59,210 nt of DNA, from assembly GCF_003946725.1 (NCBI RefSeq), contig NZ_RHOY01000020.1:1-59210 (forward strand), given 5' to 3'. The position numbers and the translations under genes are program-made. Shown one piece after another: positions 50,048 through 59,127 of the stretch (position 1 is its first letter; each line of letters opens with the position of its first letter). Below the pieces are notes generated by a model. That model made no database searches, was not told the DNA's origin, and saw only the letters and a list, made by a program, of their open reading frames with translations. The stretch comes from Agrilactobacillus yilanensis (GTDB lineage: Bacteria > Bacillota > Bacilli > Lactobacillales > Lactobacillaceae).

Positions 50048-51541
50048 TTAGGCTTTAGATAGGGCATTAATGCTTGTGATAAAGTAAGTTTCCATAGCTG
50101 CCCTTACACCGCCCAATAAAATATCTCCGTTATGAATAATGCCGTTTTCTTCTAAGTTCGCTAAATAACTCTGTAAAAATCTGAAGAATGCAGGACGTTG
50201 ATCCAATTGGCGGTTCTCCTTGAACCATTGCATTAAACAGGCTCGAAAACTATCTACCGTCCATCGTGACAAACGTCGATTATAATCCGTCACCATTTTG
50301 GTATGCAATTCTAGTAAAACCGCTTCATAGCATGCATAGTCTACCTCAGGAACATCCCCAATTACCGTTAGTTTAAAATCTGCCAAATGCTGCTTTGCCT
50401 GTTTTAATTCTAATTCTAACTGATGGGCGTCCAACTTTTTCTTTAATTTAGGCGCATATTGATTTTTCACTTTAGGCATAACCGGTGTCATGTTTAGTTT
50501 TGCCAAAATAACCCTTGCTTTTGCAGTGTCAATTGTATAATTAGGCCGTGTGAAAACGGTATCTGCTAATTGACTAAGTTCTTCAAAATCATCATCCCTA
50601 TTTTTACCAGAAATCGCCGCCATTTGTAAAATCATGCGATTTCCTGTTTTTAGGAATCGCTGATACTGCCCAGAAGTTAAATGCTTATAATTTAGACAAA
50701 ATTTCAAAAACATATGCCACGTTTTAGATACATTGATCAAACTTTGCGGGGTTAGCCCTTTGATAAAATCATTAAACCCTAAAAAGAATTGCTGGCAAGC
50801 TTCTTCTACCACATTAGGTTGTTCAGGGTAAGCTTCATAAATACGCTTAAGGTTAAAAACCTGCACATAAGTCGGATTGATGCCATTAAAAAAAGTCAAA
50901 GCAAGCTGTAATTTGGCAGGACTATTCTTGGTAGCCATTTGCTGAATAAATTCATTAAAATCTGTCGTAATCTTATCACTCTGTGCAAAAAAAGACGTTA
51001 TGTCATCTGAAACTAACTTAATTGGCTCATTGGCAAAAAAATCAGAGCCCTCTTGTACTTCATCTGCCACCGGCCCCTCAGCCATTTCAAAGGCCGTCAT
51101 TAAGTCTGGGCGATTTTCCTGGATCAATGCCAAAAAATTATTCGGCATTTCCGAATCTGAAGTCACAATCCCTTTATTTAATAAAAAGATACACAATTCA
51201 TACCCCACCGTAACAGCCTGTTTCAAAGTTTGTTGCGCCATCCCAGCTGCTGTAAAACCAACTAATATCCCATCGGCCAGTGATGCTGCCGTTATTTGCC
51301 CTAATGTCCGATTAAAAAATACTTGCTGCATCGTGACAGCCTGCCCGGTAAGTTGTAATAACTGTTCTAAATCTTGATCAGTTGCTGATAAAGCCCCACG
51401 ATCTGAAAAAAAAGGCCGCAACTGTTTTTGATCCCGACGGACAGCCACCTCATCTACAATAGTAGGCAAAGGTTTGCGCACCGTTGCTAAATTCTGAGTT
51501 GCTTTTGCAATTTCTTGAAACATTTGTTGATCTTTAGCCAT
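50048..51541 (-). CDS. 497-residue soluble protein of unknown family
   Basis: I do not recognise this protein. It has no signal peptide, no long membrane helix and no nucleotide-binding motif. It is predicted to be almost entirely helical, rich in Gln, Leu, Phe and Ala, with a basic region near residues 375-395 (KVKNQYAPKLKKKLDAHQLE) that may be coiled coil. GGAGGA precedes the ATG. It stands alone between a terminator and a 270-bp AT-rich gap. The codon use is like its neighbours. It could be a helical-repeat scaffold, but no repeat period is obvious. Confidence 0.75.
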   Translation of the reverse strand: MAKDQQMFQEIAKATQNLATVRKPLPTIVDEVAVRRDQKQLRPFFSDRGALSATDQDLEQLLQLTGQAVTMQQVFFNRTLGQITAASLADGILVGFTAAGMAQQTLKQAVTVGYELCIFLLNKGIVTSDSEMPNNFLALIQENRPDLMTAFEMAEGPVADEVQEGSDFFANEPIKLVSDDITSFFAQSDKITTDFNEFIQQMATKNSPAKLQLALTFFNGINPTYVQVFNLKRIYEAYPEQPNVVEEACQQFFLGFNDFIKGLTPQSLINVSKTWHMFLKFCLNYKHLTSGQYQRFLKTGNRMILQMAAISGKNRDDDFEELSQLADTVFTRPNYTIDTAKARVILAKLNMTPVMPKVKNQYAPKLKKKLDAHQLELELKQAKQHLADFKLTVIGDVPEVDYACYEAVLLELHTKMVTDYNRRLSRWTVDSFRACLMQWFKENRQLDQRPAFFRFLQSYLANLEENGIIHNGDILLGGVRAAMETYFITSINALSKA

Positions 51542-51812
51542 TGAATCCTCCAGAAATAAATTTTATTAAATTGTACAAACTGTTTTAATTTTACCATTCT
51601 TTAACTATCTGACCTATAACAATCTTCAGAACAACGATTGTCTTACAATTTCTTTAATTAAAGACTTTTAACTTGCATTATAATATGATTAATTACTATT
51701 ATAACTATAATTATAAATTGAAACCGGTGATACCCTTATAAAAGTTGTTAATCGCAAAAACCAACCCTATTTATGATTCGACAAATTGATTTATTTGAGA
51801 GAGGTCCATACT

Positions 51813-52127
51813 ATGTTATTCAAATCCACTTACGATTCACCCTTTGGCGAAATTACCTTACTCAGCGATGAAGACACCCTACTTGGCTTAAAATTCTTTA
51901 ACCAAAAAACCATCGGCCGCACCGATAATCTCGACCAAGCACAACCTACCGACACCACCCCCATCGCCGCAGTAAAATTCTGGTTAGATCGCTATTTTGC
52001 AGGCGAAAAACCAGCCATCAACGAACTACCCTTAAACACCGAAGTTCAAAACATGAACCACCAAATCTTAAAAAACCTGAGAAAAATTAAAGAGCGTGAA
52101 CTAGAGCGGGAAAGCCTCGAATACTAA
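51813..52127 (+). pseudogene. 3'-truncated methylated-DNA-protein methyltransferase (ogt copy)
   Basis: From the ATG at 51813 (GAGAGAGG upstream) the product matches the first about 90 residues of the intact Ogt at 52289: FKSTYDSPFGEITLLSD against FYRSTYQTPLGTVILLSD, and WLDRYFAGEKPA against WLTQYFAGEKPA. The homology stops at LKNLRKI, where a subtype-C repeat fragment supplies the last dozen codons and the stop. The DNA-binding HTH and the PCHRV active-site Cys are missing, so it cannot repair alkylated guanine. Confidence 0.88.
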
Positions 52128-52130
52128 CCC
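52091..52130 (+). repeat. Truncated subtype-C palindromic repeat inside the broken ogt
   Basis: AGAGCGTGAAC at 52091 followed by AGAGCGGGAAAGCCTCGA and ACTAACC matches the first 40 bases of the C unit at 16225-16264. The rest of the unit is absent and a terminator follows. Confidence 0.85.
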
Positions 52131-52132
52131 AA

Positions 52133-52182
52133 TAAAAGCAGTTAGGCCAAAATTAACTTTTACCTAACTGCTTTTTATTGCC
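52133..52182. terminator. Terminator after the broken ogt
   Basis: AAAAGCAGTTAGG and CCTAACTGCTTTTT arms with an AAAATTAACTTTT inner part. Confidence 0.8.
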
Positions 52183-52288
52183 CTGTTTTAAAACCACACC
52201 GCCTCAGATTAAAAAGCCATTATGTGATATTTTTTTAGCTGCAATCCTGCTATACTTAGGTCACTTCTTACAAAGCGAGGTCTTCCTT

Positions 52289-52783
52289 ATGTTTTATCGC
52301 AGTACGTATCAAACCCCTTTAGGCACCGTTATTTTATTAAGTGATGCCACAGCTCTACGGGGCTTATGGTTTGCGGATCAAAAATATTGTGGCGCCCAAT
52401 ATGATCTAGAAAAAACTGAAGTTCAAGACGCACCACCAATCACCGCAGCTAAAACTTGGTTGACACAATATTTTGCAGGGGAAAAACCAGCCCCGACCCA
52501 ATTAACATTAGCCCCAGAAGTCACGCCCTTTCGACAACGGGTACTAAACGTTTTGCAGACCATCCCTTACGGCACAACCACCACCTATCAAGCCATCGCC
52601 CAGCAGCTTTCAGGAACAAACTTATCCCGGGCCGTGGGGGGTGCTGTGGGCCACAACCCAATCTCCATCATCATCCCTTGCCACCGCGTCCTTGGCAGTG
52701 ACGGCGCATTAACCGGCTATGCAGGCGGTGTAGACCGTAAAATCGAATTATTACGTTTAGAAGGACTGAACAACTATGCTTAA
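52289..52783 (+). CDS. ogt: Methylated-DNA-[protein]-cysteine S-methyltransferase
   Basis: 164 residues from the ATG at 52289 (AAAGCGAGG upstream). The C-terminal domain has the HTH region TTTYQAIAQQLSG, NPISIIIPCHRVLGSDG with the acceptor Cys in PCHRV, and the substrate-loop Gly-Tyr-Ala-Gly-Gly. It transfers methyl groups from O6-methylguanine in DNA to its own Cys, a suicide reaction. Its 3' end overlaps adaA by eight bases, giving an ada-type alkylation-response operon in the order ogt-adaA, the reverse of Bacillus adaA-adaB. Confidence 0.95.
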   Translation: MFYRSTYQTPLGTVILLSDATALRGLWFADQKYCGAQYDLEKTEVQDAPPITAAKTWLTQYFAGEKPAPTQLTLAPEVTPFRQRVLNVLQTIPYGTTTTYQAIAQQLSGTNLSRAVGGAVGHNPISIIIPCHRVLGSDGALTGYAGGVDRKIELLRLEGLNNYA

Positions 52784-53321
52784 AACCCAATGGCAGGCTA
52801 TTGAACAAAACGATGCCCAGTATGACGGCACTTTTTGGTACGCTGTCCAAACAACTAAAATCTTTTGCCGACCGTCTTGTCCCTCACGGCTGCCAAAGCC
52901 AGAGCATATTTTAATTTATCAAACCCCTGAAGCAGCAATGGCCGCGGGTTATCGCCCCTGCAAACGCTGTCGACCATTAAATCAGCCAGTGGATAATCAA
53001 ACCTGGGTGGCCGAAATCAATACTATCTTAGCGCAAAATTATGCGCAGCCTTTTTCTTTAGAGCAACTGGCACAAACCGTTCACGGCTCCAAGTCTTATT
53101 TATGGCATGTCTATAAAGCCATTACCGGCTTAACCCCTCAGCAAAAGCTTATGGCCATCCGACTTACGCAAGCCAAACAGCGCTTAGCCACTTCTTCTGA
53201 AAGTATTACCACCATTGGCCAGCAGGTTGGTTTAACCAATACAGCTTACTTCATCAAAAAATTTCGTGAAGCCTATGGTTTAACCCCTAAACAATATCAA
53301 CTACAACAAAAAAAGCTGTGA
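52776..53321 (+). CDS. adaA: AdaA-like methylphosphotriester sensor and AraC regulator
   Basis: 181 residues. The N-terminal Ada zinc domain has four Cys (FCRPSC near 31-36 and PCKRC near 62-65); the first Cys is the acceptor of methyl groups from DNA phosphotriesters in Ada. The C-terminal AraC DNA-binding domain (about 78-175) has two HTH segments, FSLEQLAQTVHGSKSYLWHV and TTIGQQVGLTNTAYFIKKF. Methylation should turn it into an activator of the ogt-adaA operon. Confidence 0.93.
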   Translation: MLKTQWQAIEQNDAQYDGTFWYAVQTTKIFCRPSCPSRLPKPEHILIYQTPEAAMAAGYRPCKRCRPLNQPVDNQTWVAEINTILAQNYAQPFSLEQLAQTVHGSKSYLWHVYKAITGLTPQQKLMAIRLTQAKQRLATSSESITTIGQQVGLTNTAYFIKKFREAYGLTPKQYQLQQKKL

Positions 53322-53357
53322 ACTACTCAACCTTATTTGAATACAAGCTTTTTTCAG

Positions 53358-53406
53358 AAAAAAGGTCGAAGCCTCAAATCAATTTTGAAGCCTCGACCTT
53401 TTAAAT
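53358..53406. terminator. Terminator between adaA and the TetR gene
   Basis: Two 17-base arms, AAGGTCGAAGCCTCAAA and its near-perfect complement, with flanking A- and T-runs; serves both convergent genes. Confidence 0.88.
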
Positions 53407-53452
53407 TGTCATTACATTTAGTTTATTCTAAGCCATATGACAGTCCCTAATT

Positions 53453-54118
53453 TTATAAAAGTCCGCCTAATAAGGCTTGTTGATATTTTGCAGTAAGCTG
53501 CTGTAATTGATTCGCAACGGCCGTTAACTGAACTTGTCCTTGATATTCTGGTGCCACAACTTGAGATACCATCATCTTCAGATAGTCTGGTAAAACTTCA
53601 TTTAAAAATAGACGCTGCTGTTCTAAACGATTCCGATCCATCAATGCGGGTACCGTAGCTTCAATTTGGATTAAAAATAAGGCAGGAACGACGGTAGTCT
53701 GAAATGCCTGATTTTTTTGTCCAGCGGCTAAAAAGTCCGCCACAGCTTTTAACCAGGCGGTGTAGCGAGTGGTAAATTCCTGAGCAAGTTCTGGCATTGT
53801 TTGTAAGTCCTGGCGAAAAGCTGCCGAACTAGATGCCACTAAAGTGACTAACTCCAAAAAGACCTGTGGAAAAGCCGTCGCATATTCAGCCGGTGTCTGT
53901 ACTTCTGGTATTGTCTGCTGGGTCATGAATTTAAAATAACGGGTAACCACCGCTTTAATCACCGCTTCTTTAGAAGGGAAATATTGATAAAGTTTCCCCC
54001 GACTAACGCCCATAATTTTGGCAATTTGGTCCATTGTCAGCGTCACAAATCCCGATTCAACAATAGTTTGATTTATTTTAACAATCATTTGTGTCCGTCG
54101 CTCTTCTTCTGTTGGCAT
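53453..54118 (-). CDS. TetR family regulator divergent from a reductase gene
   Basis: 221 residues. The HTH is at about 25-50 (LTMDQIAKIMGVSRGKLYQYF). The C-terminal effector domain is helical. It is divergent from the NAD-dependent reductase at 54279, which it probably represses. Promoter: TTGACT (54175-54170), 16 bases, TACAAT (54153-54148). Confidence 0.88.
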   Translation of the reverse strand: MPTEEERRTQMIVKINQTIVESGFVTLTMDQIAKIMGVSRGKLYQYFPSKEAVIKAVVTRYFKFMTQQTIPEVQTPAEYATAFPQVFLELVTLVASSSAAFRQDLQTMPELAQEFTTRYTAWLKAVADFLAAGQKNQAFQTTVVPALFLIQIEATVPALMDRNRLEQQRLFLNEVLPDYLKMMVSQVVAPEYQGQVQLTAVANQLQQLTAKYQQALLGGLL

Positions 54119-54147
54119 ACAATGCGCCTCCTTTAGTAAACAAATCT

Positions 54148-54229
54148 ATTGTACTGGTTTTAACAAAAAAGTCAAATTGAACAAAATTGATATTTTTTGT
54201 TGATTTTGTTTTTTACAGCGTGTTATGCT
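54148..54229. promoter_or_regulatory. Back-to-back promoters of TetR and reductase genes
   Basis: Minus strand: TTGACT-16-TACAAT. Plus strand: TTGATT (54200-54205) and TATGCT (54224-54229), 18 bases apart. Between them an inverted AACAAAAT/ATTTTGTT pair (about 54179-54209) is a candidate operator. Confidence 0.6.
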
Positions 54230-54278
54230 CTTTTCAGCAAATAAAGCTTAAAAAAATTTCTGAGGAGCTCTTTAAATA

Positions 54279-55310
54279 ATGCAAAATAAAAATGAAACAA
54301 TTTTAGTCACTGGTGGCACTGGTTTTGTGGGAAGTTGGGCAATTGTTGCCTTATTGCAACAAGGTTATCGTGTAAAAACAACTTTACGGAATCTAGAAAA
54401 AATACCAATGGTTCAGGCAGCTATTGCCACAAAAGTAGATGCAGGTGATCGCCTATCCTTTGTTAAAGCTGATTTAATCAGTGATGCTGGCTGGGTTGAA
54501 GCCATGGCTGGGGTAGATCGTGTGCTGCACGTTGCTTCACCAATGCATACAGCAGATTCGGCAGATATTCAAACATTTTTAGGCCCACAACGGGATGGGG
54601 ATGAACGGGTATTGCGTTTTGCAGCAGCAGCCAATGTCAAACACGTTGTCATCACCTCTGCTGCCGCCGCTGCTAAACCCGACGACAACAGTACAAATCA
54701 GCATTCTGACGAAACAGTTTGGACCAAGCCCAATGATCCTGTTCAAAATCCCTATCAACGTTCTAAGGCACTGGCAGAAAAAGCAGCCTGGGCTTGGATG
54801 AAAGATTATGATGGGCCCATGCAATTAAGCACCGTTTTGCCCACTGCCGTTTTTGGACCAGTTTTAATGCCACAAAACAACAGCTCTCAACAACTGATTA
54901 CCCGAATGATTAAGGGCCAAGTTCCTGGTGTCTTTAATCTCGGTTTTGATATTGTTGATGTCCGAGACCTAGTTGCCTTAGAAATATTAGCAATGCAAAG
55001 TGATCAAGCTGCTAATCAGCGTTATTTAGCGGTTGGCGACCACATGAGCATGAAAGCTATCGCCCAAACCCTTAAAAATCAGCTGCCTGACCTAACCCCT
55101 AAATTGCATATTCGAACAATTCCTAATTGGGTATTACGCTTAATCAGCCGTTTCAACGCCAATGTGGCCGTTTTTATCGGTCTATTAAACCGGACTTTCC
55201 GTTACACCTCGGCCAAAGCCAAAAATCAACTGAACTGGCAACCGCGTCCGGCTGAAACAACTATTATTGATGCTGCCAAACAAATGTCTGCTTTGGGCTT
55301 ACTCGATTAA
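54279..55310 (+). CDS. Extended SDR reductase (dihydroflavonol-4-reductase-like)
   Basis: 343 residues, extended short-chain dehydrogenase. The cofactor motif is TGGTGFVG (about residue 11), the catalytic Ser-Ser region is VITSAAAA, and the catalytic Tyr-Lys pair is in YQRSKALAEKAAW (about residue 160). It resembles NADPH-dependent aldehyde/ketone reductases of the DFR group. GAGGAG precedes the ATG. Control by the divergent TetR suggests induction by a toxic carbonyl. Confidence 0.9.
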   Translation: MQNKNETILVTGGTGFVGSWAIVALLQQGYRVKTTLRNLEKIPMVQAAIATKVDAGDRLSFVKADLISDAGWVEAMAGVDRVLHVASPMHTADSADIQTFLGPQRDGDERVLRFAAAANVKHVVITSAAAAAKPDDNSTNQHSDETVWTKPNDPVQNPYQRSKALAEKAAWAWMKDYDGPMQLSTVLPTAVFGPVLMPQNNSSQQLITRMIKGQVPGVFNLGFDIVDVRDLVALEILAMQSDQAANQRYLAVGDHMSMKAIAQTLKNQLPDLTPKLHIRTIPNWVLRLISRFNANVAVFIGLLNRTFRYTSAKAKNQLNWQPRPAETTIIDAAKQMSALGLLD

Positions 55311-55314
55311 ATTC

Positions 55315-55369
55315 AAAAATACCGTCAAAATTGAAGTTCCGTAATGCCTTCAATTTTGACGGTATTTTT
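55315..55369. terminator. Strong bidirectional terminator
   Basis: Perfect 22-base arms (55315-55336 and 55348-55369), including ACCGTCAAAATTGAAG, flanked by A5 and T5, between the convergent reductase and MFS genes. Confidence 0.92.
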
Positions 55370-55385
55370 ATAAAATTAATTAACT

Positions 55386-56870
55386 TTAAGCATCTTGAAC
55401 CTTTTGCTGTTCAAAGTGTTTAGACCACAAGTTCAGGCCTAAAGCGAGCAACATTAAAATTAAGGCCATGATCATAATATTGCGTAATCCCGTATGTAGA
55501 ATTTGGCGCATCTGCGGAATTAAGGCTTGCGGTAACGACTTTAAGTTCGTTGCATCCGTTAATTTATTCATCATGTTCATCGTAATTTTGCCATGACTGG
55601 CCTGAACCCCTTGCCGTAAAGCATGATTCATAATTAAGCCAAAAACAGACGCAGTGAACGTCTGACTCAGCATCCGAATTAAGAAACTAAAAGACGTTGC
55701 CACGGGGATATCTTCACGTAACGCATCGGTTTGTACCTTAACTTGTAATTCATTAAAGCACATCCCGTTACCAAAACCTTCAAAGGCCGCTGCTACTAAT
55801 AAAATCCAATAAGGTGTTTTGATGCCAAAAACCACCAACAATACAAACGAAACCGTTAACGTTAAAATACCCACTGTGATCACCCGCTGCGGGGACAAAT
55901 AACGCCGTAACGGTGCCACCGAACCGGAACCCATAAAGTTAGTGAACGACCCTGGAATCTGTGTTGCCCCACCGACTAAAGCGCTGGTGGCTAATAACCC
56001 CTGGGCCCACATTGGCGTGTAAATCAAAAAACCGACAAACGCCCCCCAGATCAATGTAAACAAGGTAAAATCAACAACCAAAGCTCGATTTTTAAACAGC
56101 CGATTTGGAATAATTGGATCCGCTGCCTGTTTTTCAAAGTGCAATAAACTGCCTAAGCAAGCTACCGCTACGATCATCAGAGCTAAAACTAAAAAGCCAT
56201 TGGCACTGCCGATCATTTCAATGCCAGATAATAACGCAATTAAGCCGATCACCATTAAAATAATCCCGCGGTAATCAATAACTTTTTCCTGACTGTGACT
56301 TTCTTCAAGCTGATAATAAATCTGAACAAGTATTGCGGACAATAAGCCAATGGGGACATTGATATAAAAAACCCAGTGCCAACTGAATGTATCAACAATA
56401 TAGCCCCCGATTAACGGTCCAATGATTGTGGCCATACTATAACTGGCAGACACAAAGCCCAGTACCTGCATTCGTTTTCTCGGATTTTTGAACAAGCGGG
56501 CATAAATAATATAGGGCAACGACACCACTCCGCCATTCCCAATACCGGCAATTGCCCGGGCAATAATCAAAAAAGTCATATTCGGTGCTAAACCTTCCAA
56601 TAATGAGCCAACAACAAAAAAGCCGGCCGCTAATTGATAACTGCGCTTATTTCCCACATGCTCATCGAATTTACTCCATAACGGCGTGCTGACCGCCGTG
56701 CCTAACAAAAATATCGCCACAATCCAGCCCATCATTTCAATCCCATGTAGATCTGAAATAATGGCCGGCAAAGCTGTATTAATAATTGTATTGTCGATAC
56801 CACTCATCGCATTAGAGAGCAGTAAGGCACAGGTCACAATAATAACGTTGCGTCTTGACAAAAAGTCCAC
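55386..56870 (-). CDS. MFS transporter, DHA2/EmrB type
   Basis: 494 residues, about 14 hydrophobic segments. TM1 has the DHA2-typical GIDNTIINTALPAI, motif C is SASYSMATIIGPLIGGYI (about 150), and YINVPIGLLSA follows. Drug or metabolite export by proton antiport is likely. No regulator is directly adjacent; the TetR at 53453 is separated by the reductase gene. Confidence 0.9.
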   Translation of the reverse strand: MDFLSRRNVIIVTCALLLSNAMSGIDNTIINTALPAIISDLHGIEMMGWIVAIFLLGTAVSTPLWSKFDEHVGNKRSYQLAAGFFVVGSLLEGLAPNMTFLIIARAIAGIGNGGVVSLPYIIYARLFKNPRKRMQVLGFVSASYSMATIIGPLIGGYIVDTFSWHWVFYINVPIGLLSAILVQIYYQLEESHSQEKVIDYRGIILMVIGLIALLSGIEMIGSANGFLVLALMIVAVACLGSLLHFEKQAADPIIPNRLFKNRALVVDFTLFTLIWGAFVGFLIYTPMWAQGLLATSALVGGATQIPGSFTNFMGSGSVAPLRRYLSPQRVITVGILTLTVSFVLLVVFGIKTPYWILLVAAAFEGFGNGMCFNELQVKVQTDALREDIPVATSFSFLIRMLSQTFTASVFGLIMNHALRQGVQASHGKITMNMMNKLTDATNLKSLPQALIPQMRQILHTGLRNIMIMALILMLLALGLNLWSKHFEQQKVQDA

Positions 56871-56965
56871 TTCTTTCTGAAAATAATCATACTTTTCTAT
56901 TTTACACTAACTGTCAATAGCTACGACCTAAAATTAATGAGGAAACCGTTTTCATTTAAACCGCA

Positions 56966-56997
56966 CAAAAAAAGCCAGCTTAAATCGCTGACTTTTC
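56966..56997 (-). terminator. Terminator of the methionine aminopeptidase gene
   Basis: AAAAGTCAGC and GCTGGCTTTT arms followed by T-run on the minus strand. Confidence 0.7.
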
Positions 56998-57007
56998 TAA
57001 AGAATCG

Positions 57008-57844
57008 TTAATCTTTAATGCCCCGTGCTAAAATTTCTCGAGCCAATTGTAAATAATGGGCATCTTCTTCAGGATCTTGGGATGTTAAAATTTGTGGCCC
57101 GTTTTCAGTAATTGCAATCGTATGCTCATATTGTGACGACCAGCGGCCATCTGCCGTAACGTAATAAACCCATGAATCATCGGGATCTGTCACTTCTTTT
57201 GGCATTAGTTCATAGGTGCCTTCATTAATCATCGGTTCAATGGTTAAGGTCATCCCTTTTTTCAAACGAATGCCCTTGCCGGCCACACCATAAGCCGGTA
57301 CATCTGGATCTTCATGCATCGTTGGTTGGATGCCATGCCCAATCAAATCCCGGACATCGCCATAACCGTGAACGACTTCGGTGTATTGTTGAATGGGATA
57401 GCCGATATCCCCTAGACGGTTGCCGATCACCGACTGCGCAATGCCTAAATAAAGCGCCTGCTTTGTCACCGTCATTAATTTCTGGGTGGCTTCACTGATC
57501 TGGCCCACACCATAACTCCAGCAAGAATCACTCTCATAACCATCCAAATTAATCGTCATATCCACCTTGACCAAATCGCCCTCTTTTAAATAAAGATCTT
57601 TTCTAGGCGTTCCATGGGCAACTTCATCGTTGACATCGACGCAAGTGGCATACTTATAACCTTCAAAACCCTTTTCCGACGGCGTACCACCGTGGCTTGT
57701 AATATAATGATCGGCGAATGCTTCAATTTCATAAGCCGAAATGCCTGGCTTAATTAAATCTCTTAAGCCTAAATGAACCCCCGCCAGCAACTGCCCTGAC
57801 CGACGCATGCCTTCAATTTCTCGTGCTGATTTTAATGTAATCAT
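57008..57844 (-). CDS. map: Type I methionine aminopeptidase
   Basis: 278 residues from the ATG at 57844 (GGAGGG upstream; a TTG twelve bases earlier overlaps that site). Metal and catalytic residues are in place: His in NDEVAHGTP (about 76), the two Asp in KVDMTINLDGYESDS (about 94 and 105), His in GHGIQPTMHE (about 170), Glu in TIEPM (about 203) and Glu in WSSQYEHTIAI (about 238). It removes the initiator Met from nascent proteins. It is longer than the about 250 residues of Bacillus Map, with extra C-terminal residues after the last metal ligand. Confidence 0.93.
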   Translation of the reverse strand: MITLKSAREIEGMRRSGQLLAGVHLGLRDLIKPGISAYEIEAFADHYITSHGGTPSEKGFEGYKYATCVDVNDEVAHGTPRKDLYLKEGDLVKVDMTINLDGYESDSCWSYGVGQISEATQKLMTVTKQALYLGIAQSVIGNRLGDIGYPIQQYTEVVHGYGDVRDLIGHGIQPTMHEDPDVPAYGVAGKGIRLKKGMTLTIEPMINEGTYELMPKEVTDPDDSWVYYVTADGRWSSQYEHTIAITENGPQILTSQDPEEDAHYLQLAREILARGIKD

Positions 57845-57910
57845 AGTGCCCTCCAATAAAGAATATCCTTATTTTACACTTTCTTTACCTATCCGTTAAC
57901 CTAAAAATAA

Positions 57911-58987
57911 TTAACGATGCTTCCGCTGCTTCACGGCCCGCATCTTTTGGGTCATTTGTGCCTTGCTGCCAAACATCCGCTTAATCTTTTCTTGTTCCAG
58001 CTGCCGATCATTCAAGCCGCTATAACTCATTTCCGCCTGTAGCTTACGATAACTCTTTAACCGTTCCTCTGATAAAGTGCCATCCACAATAGCTGCTTTA
58101 ACCGCACACCCTGGTTCACTTTGATGGGTACAATCTCTGAACTTACACTGCTGGGCTAAGCTATCAATGTCTTCAAACGTTTTGGACAAGTCGCCCACAT
58201 AAATTTGTAGCTCCCGCATCCCTGGCGTATCAATCACCACACCACCATTTGCTAATGGTAACAACTGCCGATGCGTTGTCGTATGCCGACCTTTATCGTC
58301 ATCTTGACGGATCTCCTTAGTTTCCAAAACCGTTTGTCCAAGCAGTCCATTGATCAACGTTGACTTGCCCACACCTGAAGACCCTACAAAAGCAACCGTT
58401 TCTGTGGGTTGAATATACGTTAACAATGATTCATAACCACTTTGGTCAACCGCTGAGCAGACCACTACCGACACCCCAACACTGACTTCCGCCAAATCCC
58501 GAATTTTTGCTGATACATCCTCACACAAATCCGCCTTCGTCAGAACAATCACCGGTGTGGCGGAACTCTCCCAAGCCAGCGTCAAATACCGTTCCATCCG
58601 CCGCAAGTTAAAATCCGCATTTAAAGACATACAGATAAAAATCGTATCAATATTTGCGGCAATAATTTGCCCGTCGGCCCCATTACCCGCAGCCCCTCTC
58701 GCCAAAACACTATGGCGTGGTAAAATTTGATGAATCACCATCTGTTCAGAAACCGAAGCCGTTGGCGCCACCATTACCCAATCGCCCACCGCCGGAAAAC
58801 GTGTCTGACCCGCCGCCTCATAAGCTAACTTTCCAGTCACCACCGCCGAACGTGGCCCATCTACCGTCATCACCTGATACAACGTCCGATGCTGCGCAAT
58901 GACCCGAGCAATGATCAAATCCTTAAATTCAGCCGCCGCCTGTTCAAAAACTGTCGTTAAACCATATTTTTTTAAATTTGTAATCAA
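57911..58987 (-). CDS. rsgA: Ribosome small subunit biogenesis GTPase RsgA
   Basis: 358 residues from a TTG start with AGAGG upstream. An N-terminal OB-fold is followed by a circularly permuted GTPase, with the motif order G4-G1-G3: LTKADLCE (about 151), GSSGVGKST (about 199) and DTPGM (about 249). A C-terminal zinc finger follows (Cys in CKFRDC, His in THQSEPGC). It checks 30S assembly near the decoding site. A subtype-B repeat lies just upstream, so the promoter must be within or beyond it. Confidence 0.95.
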   Translation of the reverse strand: MITNLKKYGLTTVFEQAAAEFKDLIIARVIAQHRTLYQVMTVDGPRSAVVTGKLAYEAAGQTRFPAVGDWVMVAPTASVSEQMVIHQILPRHSVLARGAAGNGADGQIIAANIDTIFICMSLNADFNLRRMERYLTLAWESSATPVIVLTKADLCEDVSAKIRDLAEVSVGVSVVVCSAVDQSGYESLLTYIQPTETVAFVGSSGVGKSTLINGLLGQTVLETKEIRQDDDKGRHTTTHRQLLPLANGGVVIDTPGMRELQIYVGDLSKTFEDIDSLAQQCKFRDCTHQSEPGCAVKAAIVDGTLSEERLKSYRKLQAEMSYSGLNDRQLEQEKIKRMFGSKAQMTQKMRAVKQRKHR

Positions 58988-59011
58988 AATTATAACCTCT
59001 TTTTTTAAATT

Positions 59012-59127
59012 AGAGCGTGAACCAACACGGTTTGATTTTGAGCATAGCCTAGACTAACGCCGTGAGCGGTTTTCGCTTACAAGTTAGACGTAGCTAAGCG
59101 CAAAAATCAGTGTAGGTGAACGCGTTT
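59012..59127 (+). repeat. Palindromic repeat (subtype B)
   Basis: A complete B unit from AGAGCGTGAACC to CGCGTTT with outer arms CCAACAC (59022-59028) and GTGTAGG (59110-59116; one mismatch) and an inner GTGAGCG/CGCTTAC hairpin. It lies 25 bases upstream of rsgA. Bases 59128-59210 show nothing recognisable. Confidence 0.88.
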
